DNA from: Adiantum capillus-veneris
Lineage: Eukaryota; Streptophyta; Polypodiopsida; Polypodiales; Pteridaceae
Direction of reading: 5' to 3'
Assembly (NCBI GenBank): GCA_014529385.2
Contig: CM043944.1
Coordinates: 177,001,740 to 177,065,739 of the forward strand
DNA: 64,000 bases
A program made the translations under genes and the position numbers. Shown in pieces: positions 20,830-31,346 of this stretch; the first letter of the stretch is position 1; each line of letters starts with the position of its first letter. The notes beneath the pieces are model-generated. The model had not been told where the DNA came from, searched no databases, and worked only from the letters and a program-made list of their open reading frames with translations.

Positions 20830-21614
20830 CAGGTGTATGCGAGGCTTGCCAGATGGGAAAGCAAGACAGGGTTGCCTTTCCAAATCAGGCATCCAACATA
20901 GCTTTGGCACCACTCGCACTGGTTCACATTGATATATGTGGCCCGATGAGCACTCCTCATTTTTTGACTTAGAGTTTTTGCTTGTTTTTGTGGATGATTG
21001 CAGCAGGTACACTTGGGCTTCGTTCTGAAAGCTCAAGTCGAAGGCTTTTTATTTCATTCAAAATTGGAAGATAATGGTTGAAAAGGCGAAGGACTTGTAC
21101 GTCAAATTTATTCGCTCAGACAAAGGGGGTGAGTTTACCTGCAAGGACTTTGTCCAATGGTGCAAATCATAGGGCATCTAGTGCCAGTTGACTACTCCCT
21201 ACACTCATTCCCAGGGGTGAGAATGGAATTGTTGAGCAGAAGAACCGGACTATCATGGAGATGGCTCATGCGATGCCCGTGCATGCTTCTTTGCCTCGGG
21301 TTTACTGGGCACAGGTGTGCAACATGGAGGTTTACATCCAGAACCGCTCTCCTACCCATGCTTTGCAAGACATAAAGGAGAAGCGATAGAAGTTAGACTT
21401 CAAGGAGAAGAAGCTTATCTTCCTGGGCTATTCACAACAGCTAGCCATGAGATGACTTTAATGGAGCTTTTCAACACACCTGCAAAGGGGGCAGCATCCA
21501 AGCCTATACCTTCCCTACCTCCTTGTCCACCTCCTACACCTGATCCTACCCCTATCCCTATCCTTGTGCCCTCTACACTGCAGCCAATTACTTTGCCCGA
21601 CACTTCGGAGCACT
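20830..21614 (+). pseudogene. Ty1/copia integrase fragment, broken
   Basis: The plus strand reads CQMGKQDRVAFPNQAS (knuckle end), LALVHIDICGPMSTPHF with the first catalytic Asp, LYVKFIRSDKGGEFTCKDF with the second, then LTTPYT and the NGIVEQKNRTIMEMAHAM region around the catalytic Glu, followed by YWAQVCNMEVYIQNRSPTHA. These are copia integrase hallmarks. A Pro-rich linker follows (21485-21600). Frames change repeatedly and stops interrupt it. It is truncated on the right by the G3 LTR stub. Confidence 0.75.
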
Positions 21615-21658
21615 CATCTTGAGCAAAGTTCAACATTCACATCTACTGCACCTTACAT

Positions 21659-21670
21659 TGGTATCGGAGC
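21659..21670 (+). other. Primer binding site, initiator-Met type, one mismatch
   Basis: TGGTATCGGAGC, one base from the standard TGGTATCAGAGC. It directly follows an LTR end in TTACA. Confidence 0.65.
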
Positions 21671-22106
21671 TTTGGCAGTGTTCTCTATCACTCAAGGAAA
21701 GAACAACAATAATTTTTTTGCTTGTTGCGATCACACGTAACCCAAGTTTGCTTGGACATGTCGATTCCTAATCGTGTTTTTAAAGAGTGACAGGAAACCC
21801 AAGAAAGAAGGTCTTGTCCAGTCTCCCCTTGTTTCTCTTTTCACTCATTGAGAGCGGACCTTGCACTTAGCGACCGGCCAATCGATGTGAGGTGGGAAAA
21901 AGCAACCTTGGTGTGAGCGCACGGCCACCAAGGGGTGCACCCGTGGGAAAGAGAAGAGCTTGCATAAGAGAAGATCGTTCTCTAACACAGATTGCAAGCG
22001 AAAGAAGAACCTCAAGAACCTCAAGAACCCAAGAACCACAAGAATCCAAGTTCCTCGTGAACTTAAGAACCGAAGACTTCAGTGTATGGCCATTACCCAA
22101 AGCTGA

Positions 22107-23230
22107 ATGGATACTTCACATGGAGGTGATGAGCATGGAAGTGGTGACGAAGAATTTTCCTCACCAGGAGGTCTTTTTGAACCTCCCCCCTCCCCATCTA
22201 TGCCAAGGATTGCATCAAATCCTATGGAGGCTTTGGTCATGACGATGATGGATATGATGTTACAACAAGAAGTGCAACACGCTATCTTGGAGCGCGTGCG
22301 TGAAGAAAGAAAACCAGAAAGGAAGGCTATCTTGGATTGTGAATGCAAAGAAAGAAAAGAAAAATGAAAGGTTGACTTGGAGTGTGAGCATGAGCAAGCA
22401 CGCTTGGCGGCAGAAGAAAGAAAGGCACCTATGGAGCGTGAGCGTGAGCAAGTGCGCTTGGCGGTCAAAGAAAGAAAGACAATTATTGAGCTAGAGCGTG
22501 AGCAATCACGCAAAGCCCAACGAGTAGCGGCCAAAGAAAGACGAGCGACCTTGGAGCTAGAGCATGAGGTGTAAAGAGACGAATGCACATAAGAGTAGGT
22601 CCTCCAGGTTCTCACCACGAAACCTGAGTTGGCCAAAGGTGTTGGTGGTTCATCAAGTGGCGCAAGCCGAGATTCGGAGTCCAACAACCCCATCACCGAC
22701 AAGTAGACATTTAGTAAGTATGACGGTAAGATGGATGCTAGTGTTATTCATTCTTGGCTGCATCAATTTAATGCTTATTTTATGACAACTAAGAAGACAG
22801 GGAATAGCAAGGTTCTAACGACAGCCATGTACCTTGCCGGTGATGCCATTAATTGGTACCACTCATGGCAAGAGGCACAGTTGGCCGTGCATCTAGAGGG
22901 AGCCAATGAAGACGCACCCCTTTCCTTCAATTGGGCTGCTTGCAAGACAAGCTCAAGGCATGGTTACTGACTCCTTAGTACCTAGCATGGCTGAAAGAAG
23001 ATTGGCCCAATCTCAAGCAGAATGGTATGCCAGTCATGTCTTTTCTAAACGTGTTTTGTAGCTCGGCACCCAATTACACAAATTTGATGATGAGCGCAAA
23101 GAGGCTTTCCTTTTCGGGTTGGACAAATATATCAAGTTTGATGTAGAAGTCTTCGATCCCGTGGATCTCAACAAGGCGATTGCAATTTCTCTCTCCCAAG
23201 AGTTGAAGCACAACAAGGGAAACCCTAAGG
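22107..23230 (+). pseudogene. G3 gag, broken
   Basis: Starts MDTSHGGDEHGSGDEEF; then a highly charged Glu/Arg/Lys coiled-coil made of repeated units around REREQVRLAVKERK (about 22260-22575), then a capsid-like part (ASVIHSWLHQFNAYFM, AGDAINWYHSWQ) to about 22970, and a further capsid segment DKYIKFDVEVFDPVDLNKAI (23119 on). Stops at about 22365 and 22572 and shifts near 22940 and 23120 break it. The repeated coiled coil is unusual for gag and may aid assembly, which is inference. Confidence 0.65.
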
Positions 23231-23339
23231 AGAACAAGTCATCTCAAAGTACTTCTCAGACTTTCAGAACCCTCAGAATGGTAAGACCGGTAAGAATGGT
23301 AAGAACGGTAACTCTTCTAGACAATCTTCCTCAAATTCT

Positions 23340-23837
23340 TTGGAAAAGAACTCTAACAATGACTCTAAGGGTAAAGCTAAAACACCTACTAAACCTAAGC
23401 TCACCCCTGATGAGAAAGCCGCAAAAGGAATTATAGGAGAATACATAACGACAGAAGAACAAGTCATTTATGCTAAGCAAAATTGCTATAATCAATGTCA
23501 CGTCAAGGGTCACATTACATTGACTTGTCTTAAGATAGCCCCACATAAAGAACCTAAGGCACCTGCAACAACCACAAGCACTTTAATGAACCAATATGAA
23601 TCTTCTCATGTCTCTGACACACACATTGATGAGTCTCTCATGAAGTGGTATGGTTATGTGAAGGGTCAACGTTTTGTCATATTGTTTGATCCAGGTAGTA
23701 TGCATGATGTGATTAGTGCCTCTCTTGTAGAGAGAGCCCGCTTAGAGGTTAGTCAGACATCTCCTCTCGAGGTGTCTGGCTTCGCTCCTGGTATGGACTC
23801 TCTCATCACACAAGAGTTCCTTGATGTGTTTTTATAG
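23340..23837 (+). pseudogene. G3 zinc knuckle and retropepsin
   Basis: A 165-codon open frame with a knuckle (CYNQCHVKGHITLTC, one residue longer than C-x2-C) and a retropepsin start VKGQRFVILFDPGSMHDVIS. The catalytic triplet is DPG instead of the usual DSG/DTG, so activity is doubtful even before other lesions. It ends at a stop at 23837 before the region linking to RT. Confidence 0.65.
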
Positions 23838-24034
23838 TTCAACAAGCTGCTTTTTGTAGAAAATTTTCCAAGAGTGACTCTCCCATGATCATTCATGCTG
23901 AGGAGGGTCTGTATTCTTTGCTTCTCATTTCTCATGTGTAGGTAAAGCGTGAAATACAAAGAGGAGCACCAACGGCATTCATCTATGCCTCTCTAGTTAC
24001 CCAAAGCATTCAGGCTCCAGACACATATTCAGCT

Positions 24035-26260
24035 TTGTTTACCAAGTTTAAGCATCTCTTTTTGCAGGATGATCTTCTTCCCCATCTCCCACCCGAGCGG
24101 CCGGAGGACCATCGCATCGAGCTTACGGAGGGGGCACAGCCTGTCAGTAAGGCTCCCTACTATTTGAACAAGACACAGGAAGAAGAGTTAGAGCAACAAC
24201 TCACGGAGTTGGTGGCTAGAGCATTCATACGTCTTAGTGTAAGTCTTTTTGCTACTCCTATTTTGTTTGTCCACAAGAAGGATCGTTCGTCTTGTTTGTG
24301 TGTTGATTACATCGCATTGAACAAGATGACTATCAAGAACAAGTTTCCAAAGCGTCACATTAAGTATATCCTTGATACGCTCAATGGGGCAAAGGCTTTC
24401 AGTAAGGTCGATCTCAAGAGTGGACACCATCAGGTAAGGGTATTCAAAGGCGACATCTTCAAGACCGGTTTTCGCACAGAGCAAGGGCAATGAGAGTATG
24501 TGGTTATGCCTTTTAGGTTGACAGGTGCCATGGGTACATTTAATCGTCTTATTGTAGGCTGTTTTGGCAATATGTTTGTATGTGTGTTCATCTTTCTTGA
24601 TTATATTCTCATTTTTTTTGTATCGTGGAAACAACATGAAAAGGATGTAGAAAGGGTAATGACCTATTTGGACGAGTGTTAGTTGTACATTACAGCTAAG
24701 AAATCTGATTTTTTTCTCACTGAAGTTACTTATCTAAGCTATATCATTTTTGTAGAAGGCATGAAGCTAGACCCCGCGAAGGTGGAACAGGTAAGTAATT
24801 GGGATTTGACCAAAACTGCATATGATATGCGTTCTTTTCTTGGTTTATGTCAAGCATATAGTTCACACATGACAGATGTTTGAAAGGGGTAAAGACTCAC
24901 CATTAGTGCGTGGATTTACCCGAGGTAGCCATTGAGGCTTTCACAACTCTCGAGGTTGCGATGACAGAAGCGCCGTGTCTTATCCTTGCCTCTTGGGATG
25001 ACCCCTTTGAGGTATGGATGGATGCGAGCAATGTCGCCATAGGCGCTGTGCTTCAGCAACATGGCCGTCCAATAGCTTTTCTTAGTCGGAAGCTCAATAG
25101 TGCACAAAAGAAATATTCAGTTTATGATAAAGAACTTTTGTTTGTCATTCACTCTCTTAAGCGTTAGAAGCATTTTCTTTATGGTAGAGAGTTTATAGTT
25201 CACACAGATCACCAAGCCCTCAAGTGGCTCCAAACTATGCCTAGTGCACATTATTGGAGTGATTGCCAAGCACAGTGGTCACAATTTTTTGAGCAATTTG
25301 GAGGCTTGATTGAGTATGTGCCTAGAAAAGCTAACCCTATTGTAGATGCGTTAAGTCGCAAAAGACAGATCCTGGCTCTTGAGTCAAGATCCACAGTTTC
25401 TCTTCCGGGTGTGTCTTTTGACAGCATGAAGAACCAGTTTGCGGATTCCGAGTTTGGTAAGCAATGGTTGTAGGCTCTTGCTTTCCAAGGGCCAAGCAAC
25501 TATCTCATTCGTGATGGTTTGTTGTATTTTTGTCAACGTCTATGTGTGTTGCCCTCTCTCAGGCCAACCATATTGCATGATGCACATGACTCTCTCACGG
25601 GTGGGGGAACAGGGGAATGAACACCACTTTTGAAAAAATAAAAAGATTCTTTTATTGGCCTAAAATGCAAAAATATGTGTTTCGTTATGTCACACAGTGC
25701 ACTATTTGCCAAAAGATAAAAGCTCCTCATAGTAAGCAGCAAGGCCTCTTGCTTCCGTTGCCTATTCTTGATGGACCTTTTCAAGATATTTCCATGGATT
25801 TTGTGACTAACCTTCCACCTAGTTTTCATTCAAGGAACACTCAATGTTTGACAATTGTTGATCATTTCAACAAGTTTTGTATGTTGATTCCTTGTAGGGC
25901 CACATTGACCGCACAAGATGTGGCACGGTTGTTCATAAAGCATTGGTACCCCCTCTATGGTTTGCCAAAATCGATTGTTTCAGATAGGGATGTAAATTTC
26001 ACGTCCATTTTTTGGCGTGCACTCTGAAAATTTTGACATTAAGTTGAATTTTTTATCGACTTTTCATCCACAATTAGATGGCCAGACAGAGATTTACAAT
26101 CAGTTGGCTTTTGGTGTGTTAAAGTCATATGTGAATGATTAACAGTCTCATTGGGAGCTCTATCTCCCATTGGTTCAGGCTATTTTGAGTGACACTTTTT
26201 CCTCTGCCATTGGTCAAAATCCGTATGAGGCAGCCATTAGGAATTTTTAGAGGTCATTTA
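24035..26260 (+). pseudogene. G3 pol: RT, RNase H, integrase, broken
   Basis: RT begins HRIELTEGAQPVSKAPYYLN with CVDYIALNKMTIKN and AFSKVDLKSGHHQVRV. The catalytic box reads FIFLDYILIF, with Tyr in place of the second Asp of LDD. RNase H at 24910-25340 has VWMDASNVAIGAVLQQHGRP and AQKKYSVYDKELL. Integrase at 25617-26260 has FFYWPKMQKYVFRYV, CTICQKIKAPH, DISMDFVTNLP (first Asp) and KSIVSDRDVNFTSIFW (second Asp); FHPQLDGQTEIYNQLA (Glu region) is in another frame. TGA/TAG codons at about 24491, 24680, 24881, 25166 and 26025 interrupt it. Confidence 0.8.
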
Positions 26261-26736
26261 GAGGGCCTTATTGAAGAGAGAGAAAAGAAGGTGCAGCCAA
26301 TAAGCAGCAACCTTATGTAACGTAGTAATGCATGGAAAATAACACAAAAATGAAAGAGAACATTTTAAAATATTGAGTTTTGTCCCATTTTTGTAAGGTA
26401 GCTTCCTCGTCTCACAAAGTAGGGCCCACTGCGAGTAGCCGTCAAGTTGCTGACACCTGACTACTGATTGATATTTAACTCTCTCCCTTCATTAAAAGAT
26501 ATACACTACCTTTATGAAAGGCTTTCAAAAATTATTCTCCCTTCATTATATCTATGGCCTCGTCTTCTACCCGCCCAAGAAGTTCTAGAGATTGCTCTAC
26601 ACTGTCCCCAACTATCCTCACTATTAGTGTACCAAGAAGACCATGTAGTAGCATAAGCACTATCTCGATCTCAAACTCTCCCACTACAAATAATAGGTGG
26701 CAAGATTAGAGGGTAAGCAAAGGTTCTTGGGTTCTT

Positions 26737-27788
26737 ATGCAACCAAGAAGGAGAAAAAGCTTGAAAGAAACAAGTATGTTTCGTTCTACATGGAAAGCAA
26801 GAGTTCTGGATTTCAAAGTCGAGGTTGGTAAGAAGACTGTGAAAGAAGTCTTTGTTCAGCATGTTTTCACTCACTTTGATGTGATTGCTAATGGCGGTGA
26901 TGTCTCCATGGTGCATAATACACGGTGCAACTGTAAGTTAATTATTTAGCACTCCTCTATAAGTGTTATCTTACATTTCAAATGTGAATCTGTTTTGTCT
27001 TCTCTTATTACAGATATATAATTAGGTTATACAGATGTTTGTATTTATTTCTATTCTCTTACATTCATAGATGTTTATCCTTACTCATGTGAGGAATGGG
27101 GCCACTGGAGTGCATTATAGGTCTCATCTCTGTGACCCATGCTCTTATTGGGGTCTTGCAATATGCTGACAGAACTAGCAAAAGCCTTCCAGAAGAGGGT
27201 ATTTTCTTCTATGACCATTCTACCAACTCAATCAAAGGAATCAGAGAGGAGTGTTGGTGAAGGTTTCCCAACCAACCGATTGGAACTCGTAGATTGGCCC
27301 GTTCCCAACACAACAATGAGTGAGGCATTAAGTAGCAGGCTCTATAGGGATGTTTAGAGGTCTCTCCGAAACTCTATACCCACTAAATTGGTGAATCTTG
27401 CAAATTTCTGTCCTGTTGGTCTCTTTGTTGAGTTATTTCATACCTCAAAGTACATGTTGCTAACACTATGTTGCTCTGCAAATCATTTGATTCCCTCTCG
27501 TGTGATAAGCATCTTGATCGAGGGTGGTATGTGAAAGAAACAAATGGCATATGTTGCGAGATTTCTCTTGACACTTTCATTGTCAAGTATATGCTTGTGA
27601 CACACAAATTAATAATCTCCTCTTGGTACAAGCACTCTCACATTGTTGAAGGTTTTTATGTGCCTATGGATCAAGAGGCAGAAAGTTTGGTAAACAATCC
27701 TGTCATAGACGTGGAAGTGGTGGACAAAGACCTAAATCTTATGACTGTAATTACAATAAGGCAGCAATGCAAGCTTTTGAAACTTTGA
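26737..27788 (+). pseudogene. Protein X, copy 2
   Basis: Begins MQPRRRKSLKETSMF, then KARVLDFKVEVGKKTVKEVF, matching copy 1 (KERVKDFRLSQTGKTVKEVL). After an AG acceptor near 27070 comes DVYPYSCEEWGHW, matching DIYPSNKEDWQ at the same exon start in copy 1. The C-terminal part at 27468-27788 has RGWYVKETNGICCEISLD, VEGFYVPMDQEAESLVNNPV and DLNLMTVITIRQQCKLL, again matching copy 1. Function unknown. Stops separate the parts. The conserved intron position is good evidence that X is a genuine family gene. Confidence 0.55.
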
Positions 27789-28006
27789 CATGACATAGTG
27801 GAGGAGACTGCCCACATTGACTTCGTAAACTTTTACTTCTTGTTGGGTGGACAAAGAGTAATGCAACAAAGGGAGAAGCATTTTTTTATGTGGAGATCTT
27901 TCTGGCCGTATTCAACTTGTGCCCATTTAATCTAGCCTGAATGGATTCAATGAAATGTAACTTCTTTGATTAGTTTAATCTTAATATCAAGTGTTTGCTC
28001 AAGTCT

Positions 28007-28028
28007 TTCTCTCTCTCTCTCTCTCTCT
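28007..28028 (+). repeat. CT microsatellite
   Basis: About eleven CT dinucleotides downstream of protein X copy 2. Confidence 0.9.
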
Positions 28029-28123
28029 GATATTTGAAACACATAGACAGTATCAATTTAAGGTATAAACAATGAATCACTATGTACATTTGTAAGTATA
28101 AAGTCCGATGTGCTCAATGGGCT

Positions 28124-28700
28124 TTAGTACATTCCTTGCAGGTATGGGACCAAAATGTCCTCTAGGTAAAAATCGTGAAGATGCCCTTCAAATGAAGGTG
28201 GAGAAATAGTAGTGCCAGGTGGATTAAGTAAACCCTTATGTGGTGTGTCATCAATTAACAAAGTATTGAGAGCATCATAAGGCACATTTATCTGTTCAAA
28301 GGGCTTGTAGAAAAGTGGTACATTAGCTTTAGTTGGGTGTAAATGTCTCTCAATGGTATTACAATTTCGTTGACTATACACAAAATAAAAATCCGATCCC
28401 TGAATTTCAACTCAATTGCAAGCTATGATAACAAGGGGATTCAAGTTTTGGACCTGCATTGAATGTTGATCTTGTTGAGCTATATATAGTGTCTCTATAT
28501 ATAGCTCAACATTGAAGACCAGATAGCAACCCTAAACCGTGGAATCAAAAAATTCAAAAATTCCTTTGTGCCTGGTTGAATTACTACTCTGAGATTTCCC
28601 AAGCAGAAACTATGTAAATCGGAGAACTCTATATGTACACTGTACGGTTGTCGTACTAGCAACAATCCATTGAGATCCAAGATAATTAGTCTCTGCATTC
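28124..28700 (-). pseudogene. FCP1/NLI-interacting-factor phosphatase-like fragment
   Basis: The minus strand reads LIILDLNGLLLVR near 28690, a HAD motif I in the DLNGLL form known from a plant FCP1-like subfamily, with Asn where DxDGT enzymes have the second Asp. Then PGTKEFLNFLIPRFRVAIWS (motif II region) and, after an intron-like gap, NTLLIDDTPHKGLLNPPGT (motif IV with paired Asp) and a family-like end (DFYLEDILVPYLQG). FCP1/SCP proteins dephosphorylate phosphoserine, classically on the RNA polymerase II tail; this subfamily is not well defined. An exon-like segment with repeated Gln and Asn lies upstream (about 28920-28790). The gene stops in a palindrome at 28473-28511. It lies on the same strand as the histone and protease parts, and may be host capture or an independent neighbour. 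Confidence 0.65.
28473..28511. repeat. Perfect 17-bp inverted repeat with 5-base loop
   Basis: Arms TGTTGAGCTATATATAG and its exact complement, loop TGTCT. On the minus strand it creates the stop straight after the FCP1 motif AIWSSML, so it sits at an exon edge or in the exon. Confidence 0.85.
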
Positions 28701-28779
28701 ATTGTGCCATATAAGTAGTTAGAAACAAAAATGAGTATATTATTTAAGTACAATGGATATTACCGGAACAATCATATCT

Positions 28780-29390
28780 ACTTGAAGCAAGAGTGCATAC
28801 TGGACATTTTTAATGTTGACATTTTGTTGTTGAGTGTTGATGTTCCCTTTTGTATTGCCAAGGGTATCCACCTCTTGTGGTTGTGCAGTATAGGACTCTT
28901 GTGTTTCCATGGCTGAATGGTTAACCTATTATGTTGTCTATTCTTGGCTTTGATTTGCAATGTTGGCTCTGAAGAGCTCTTCACATCAATCAACAATTAC
29001 AGGAGCTTGGACTCCCACTCCCTCATACTGATCATGTGCCGCATCCTGTGCCACAATAATAGGCACTCCCTTATCATCCTCTACTTGGCCTAGAACCTCT
29101 ATTGCATTCCTTGGCTCTGAGGAGAATTTTACATCTAAATTTTCAAGGGCTTGGTCCACTTCATATTGATAACCCCAACTTTGGATTCAACCGCTCCAAC
29201 TGCAAAGCATACCGGTGTCTGCTCCTCTAATATGGGGCCATTTTTAGGGATTTGGTTTCCAATGGTGAAAAATGACATGAATTCCTCATCACCGATAATT
29301 GTTAAAGTTATTATATGGTCGTTGACAAAACTGTCTTCTGCATCTAAAACTCTTGGGGTTGAAAGAGATAAGATGTTGAATCATTGAAGT
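28780..29390 (-). pseudogene. Decayed spacer frames between protease copy 2 and FCP1-like gene
   Basis: Open stretches on the minus strand include VLDAEDSFVNDHIITLTII, then FMSFFTIGNQIPKNGPILEE (29370-29150) and, in another frame, FSSEPRNAIEVLGQVEDD (about 29130-29050). They read like a formerly coding acidic linker. No domain is recognised. Confidence 0.3.
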
Positions 29391-29529
29391 GCGGTACCTT
29401 TGTAAATATTCCAAGGTATAATTTTCCACAGCATTCTACAAAATTAGGTTAACTTGTGGTCAATAATTTAATTAATAATAGCACCAAGTTGGTCCAAACC
29501 ATAGCAAGGAAATACCTTTGATATAAATG

Positions 29530-29990
29530 GATTCAAAGAAAAAAAACTCTGTAATATGTACTCTGGATGGACAAGACATCTCCAACCATAGGAATTTGGA
29601 TTCATCTAATTAGGCACTTTGACAGCTTTAAAGGTTCACTTGTAGAGTTCATGATTTCCACAAAGCCTTCCATAGACATGAAGTAATCTTTTTACACATC
29701 TATGAACAATGAAGGTTATTTGTTATTAAGAATATTGAGGTCATCAACCATAGCCTAACTAAACACTCAAGGTTTTATTAACACTCACACTCTTATCTCT
29801 GAATGTGTTCCTTGTATGGAGTTGATAGTCCATACCACTTGTTTGTCCAGCTCAATGCATACAAGGATCCAATGATTATTTGATTTGTATGGCAACACCA
29901 AAGTTGTGACTTGAAGCATTGGACAGTGGACAAACCATCTCTCCAATGTGCCATGAGGGGTGTGTTTTATTTGGAGTGGCACAGACAACT
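29530..29990 (-). pseudogene. C48/Ulp1-like domain, copy 2, catalytically ruined
   Basis: A minus frame from 29988 carries NNHWILVCIELDKQVVW with the catalytic His, followed by TINSIQG, where Asn replaces the usual Asp, as in copy 1. Further on, VPN-stop-MNPNSYGWRCLV aligns with VPKQDDAYSCGWRVL of copy 1: the oxyanion Gln codon is now TAG (29608-29606) and the catalytic Cys codon is TAT, Tyr (29590-29588). Both are single-base changes from the copy 1 state. The domain follows the histone-like part on the same strand after a charged linker (TRARAEQE, EAEKLKRIETVADDEEAQRR). Confidence 0.7.
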
Positions 29991-30432
29991 GTGGATCTAA
30001 AACATATTTCAGTATGGGTTTGTTGAAAGAGCTGGCTCTTTATTAAGATACAATAAAAAACAAGGATTTAATTAGAGACAAAGTACCCAAAAAAGGATCT
30101 TAAAGGTAGAGAAGATCACTTACTTTAGGCATAAATAAACAATAGAGTCTGTAATTTGTGCATTGGAATCTTTCAAAATCCCAATATTCCCAAAGCTAAT
30201 TGCCTAGTACCATCAGCAAGGGGAATGGTTTCTAACAGTCATTCTTTCATGGAATGTAAAATATCATTGTTTCTTTCATTTAAGTCCTAGGTAACTTGCC
30301 CATAATTTCTCCTCTGGGCCTCTTCATCATCAGCAACAGTCTCTATCCTCTTTAATTTCTCTGCTTCGAGGTGACGTCTTTATTCTTGCTCAGCTCTGGC
30401 TCTGGTGTTTACATCATCATAACCAATTAATC

Positions 30433-30946
30433 TTAACCCCATGATCCCTGTCGGCCTGGTGGTATTAGTAATTTATCCTTCATTTTGGGGTCAATAAACT
30501 CATTAGGGATAAGGAGATTATCGTATCTCCACCGTACTCTCTTGAATGTCTCACTGTCCTTGTCCATTATTATCACCCGGTGAGCATGAGCAGCAACAAT
30601 GGTGATATCGGTAAAATACTCCAGTAAAAAATATTTTGCTGCTTCTTGAAGACAGAGCAAGGCAACAACCTTCCATCTCATCGTAACAACACATGCTTCC
30701 TCACAAATGTGCCTTATTGCTCTTTGGAAAGGAAGTTTAGGGACACAAAGCTCAATACATTTCTGAGATTTTTTTAATCTCCTTACATAAACCCTTGTTT
30801 CTCTAAATATTCTTCATTCTTGGTCCCTTCAATATTTTCATTGGTTTACATGAAGTTTTCTTCTTACTAGCAGACCTTCCACATGCTTTCTTTGCAAACC
30901 CTGGTCCTTTCCCTGCCTTCCTTGCTATTGCCTTTGTTCTTGCCAT
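30433..30946 (-). pseudogene. Transposon-borne histone H3/CENH3-like domain, copy 2
   Basis: ATG at 30946-30944 opens MARTKAIARKAGKG, close to the H3 tail (ARTK and ARK both kept), followed by AKKACGRSAS, reminiscent of the H3 K23-K27 region. A one-base frameshift near 30804 separates the tail from the fold, which reads VRRLKKSQKCIELC, VPKLPFQRAIRHICEE, MRWKVVALLCLQEAAKYFL, then HAHRVIIMDKD. Trp (30675-30673) stands where canonical H3 has Phe, as in CENH3/CENP-A, and loop 1 is one residue longer than in H3. After the fold comes RVRWRYDNLLIP ... LLIPPG, the extension seen in copy 1. Stop at 30433. Apart from the one frameshift the domain is intact. Confidence 0.85.
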
Positions 30947-30973
30947 TCCATTGTAAGCGAAAAATGCAAAGGA

Positions 30974-30976
<3 letters not shown>

Positions 30977-31026
<50 letters not shown>

Positions 31027-31155
31027 GTGGATCATGGCACGCGGGCTGAAAATTGCAAGGAGAATATAGCCTACCACATGTCATGCACCAATTCTTGAAA
31101 TCCCTCTCTCTCTCTCTCTCTCTCTCTGATCTCTCTCTCTCTCTCTCTCTCTCTC

Positions 31156-31190
<35 letters not shown>
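30977..31190. repeat. CT and poly-C tracts around a short palindromic unit
   Basis: CT repeats at about 30977-31024, 31103-31126 and 31131-31156, then a C run at 31157-31190. Between the first two tracts is a ~78-base unit (GTGGATCATGGCACGCGGGC ... CATGTCATGCACC) that recurs at 34299-34375 and 34436-34505, each time flanked by CT or TG tracts. Confidence 0.8.
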
Positions 31191-31193
<3 letters not shown>

Positions 31194-31346
31194 TTGTCAT
31201 TTGGTGTTTTCCCCACCACCTCTTCCACATGGCTACAATGGTATGCGTCCATATGGATACCCTAACTATCTGTCTAACCATCCCTCTCTAGCTTTAGACA
31301 TTGGTTTTAGTGCTTTGTTGTTTACTCCAAGGTGCAATGGTGAGAA

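Larger units (their letters stand above)
21615..26320 (+). mobile_element. Ty3/gypsy LTR retrotransposon G3, LTRs lost
   Basis: Order on the plus strand: a ~43-bp LTR end, primer site (21659-21670), gag (22107-23230), knuckle and protease (23340-23837), RT/RNase H (24035-25470) and integrase (25617-26260). No 3' LTR is visible before the remnant starting near 26.7 kb, so both ends are truncated. The RT active site is mutated and several stops are present, so it is inactive. Confidence 0.8.
26737..30946. mobile_element. Remnant of a second histone-protease transposon, inverted
   Basis: Holds homologues of three parts of the 9.6-kb unit in the mirror arrangement: protein X (+) at 26737-27788, the Ulp1-like domain (-) at 29990-29530 and the H3-like domain (-) at 30946-30433. 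Transposase and protein Y are not found. I could not find the 20-bp terminal repeats, and the right side is cut by a CT microsatellite at 30977. An FCP1-like gene lies between X and the protease and has no counterpart in copy 1. Sequence divergence from copy 1 is large, so these are different subfamilies rather than a recent duplication. Confidence 0.6.

Noticed and set aside
22079-22702. Minus-strand Ser/Arg-rich frame of 207 codons
   Set aside because: Antisense of the G3 gag coiled-coil repeats; open only because of the repeat composition.
26330-26736. Possible left terminal repeat of the second element
   Set aside because: I looked for GAAAAGTTTGGACT and its complement here and found no convincing match, so no boundary is claimed.
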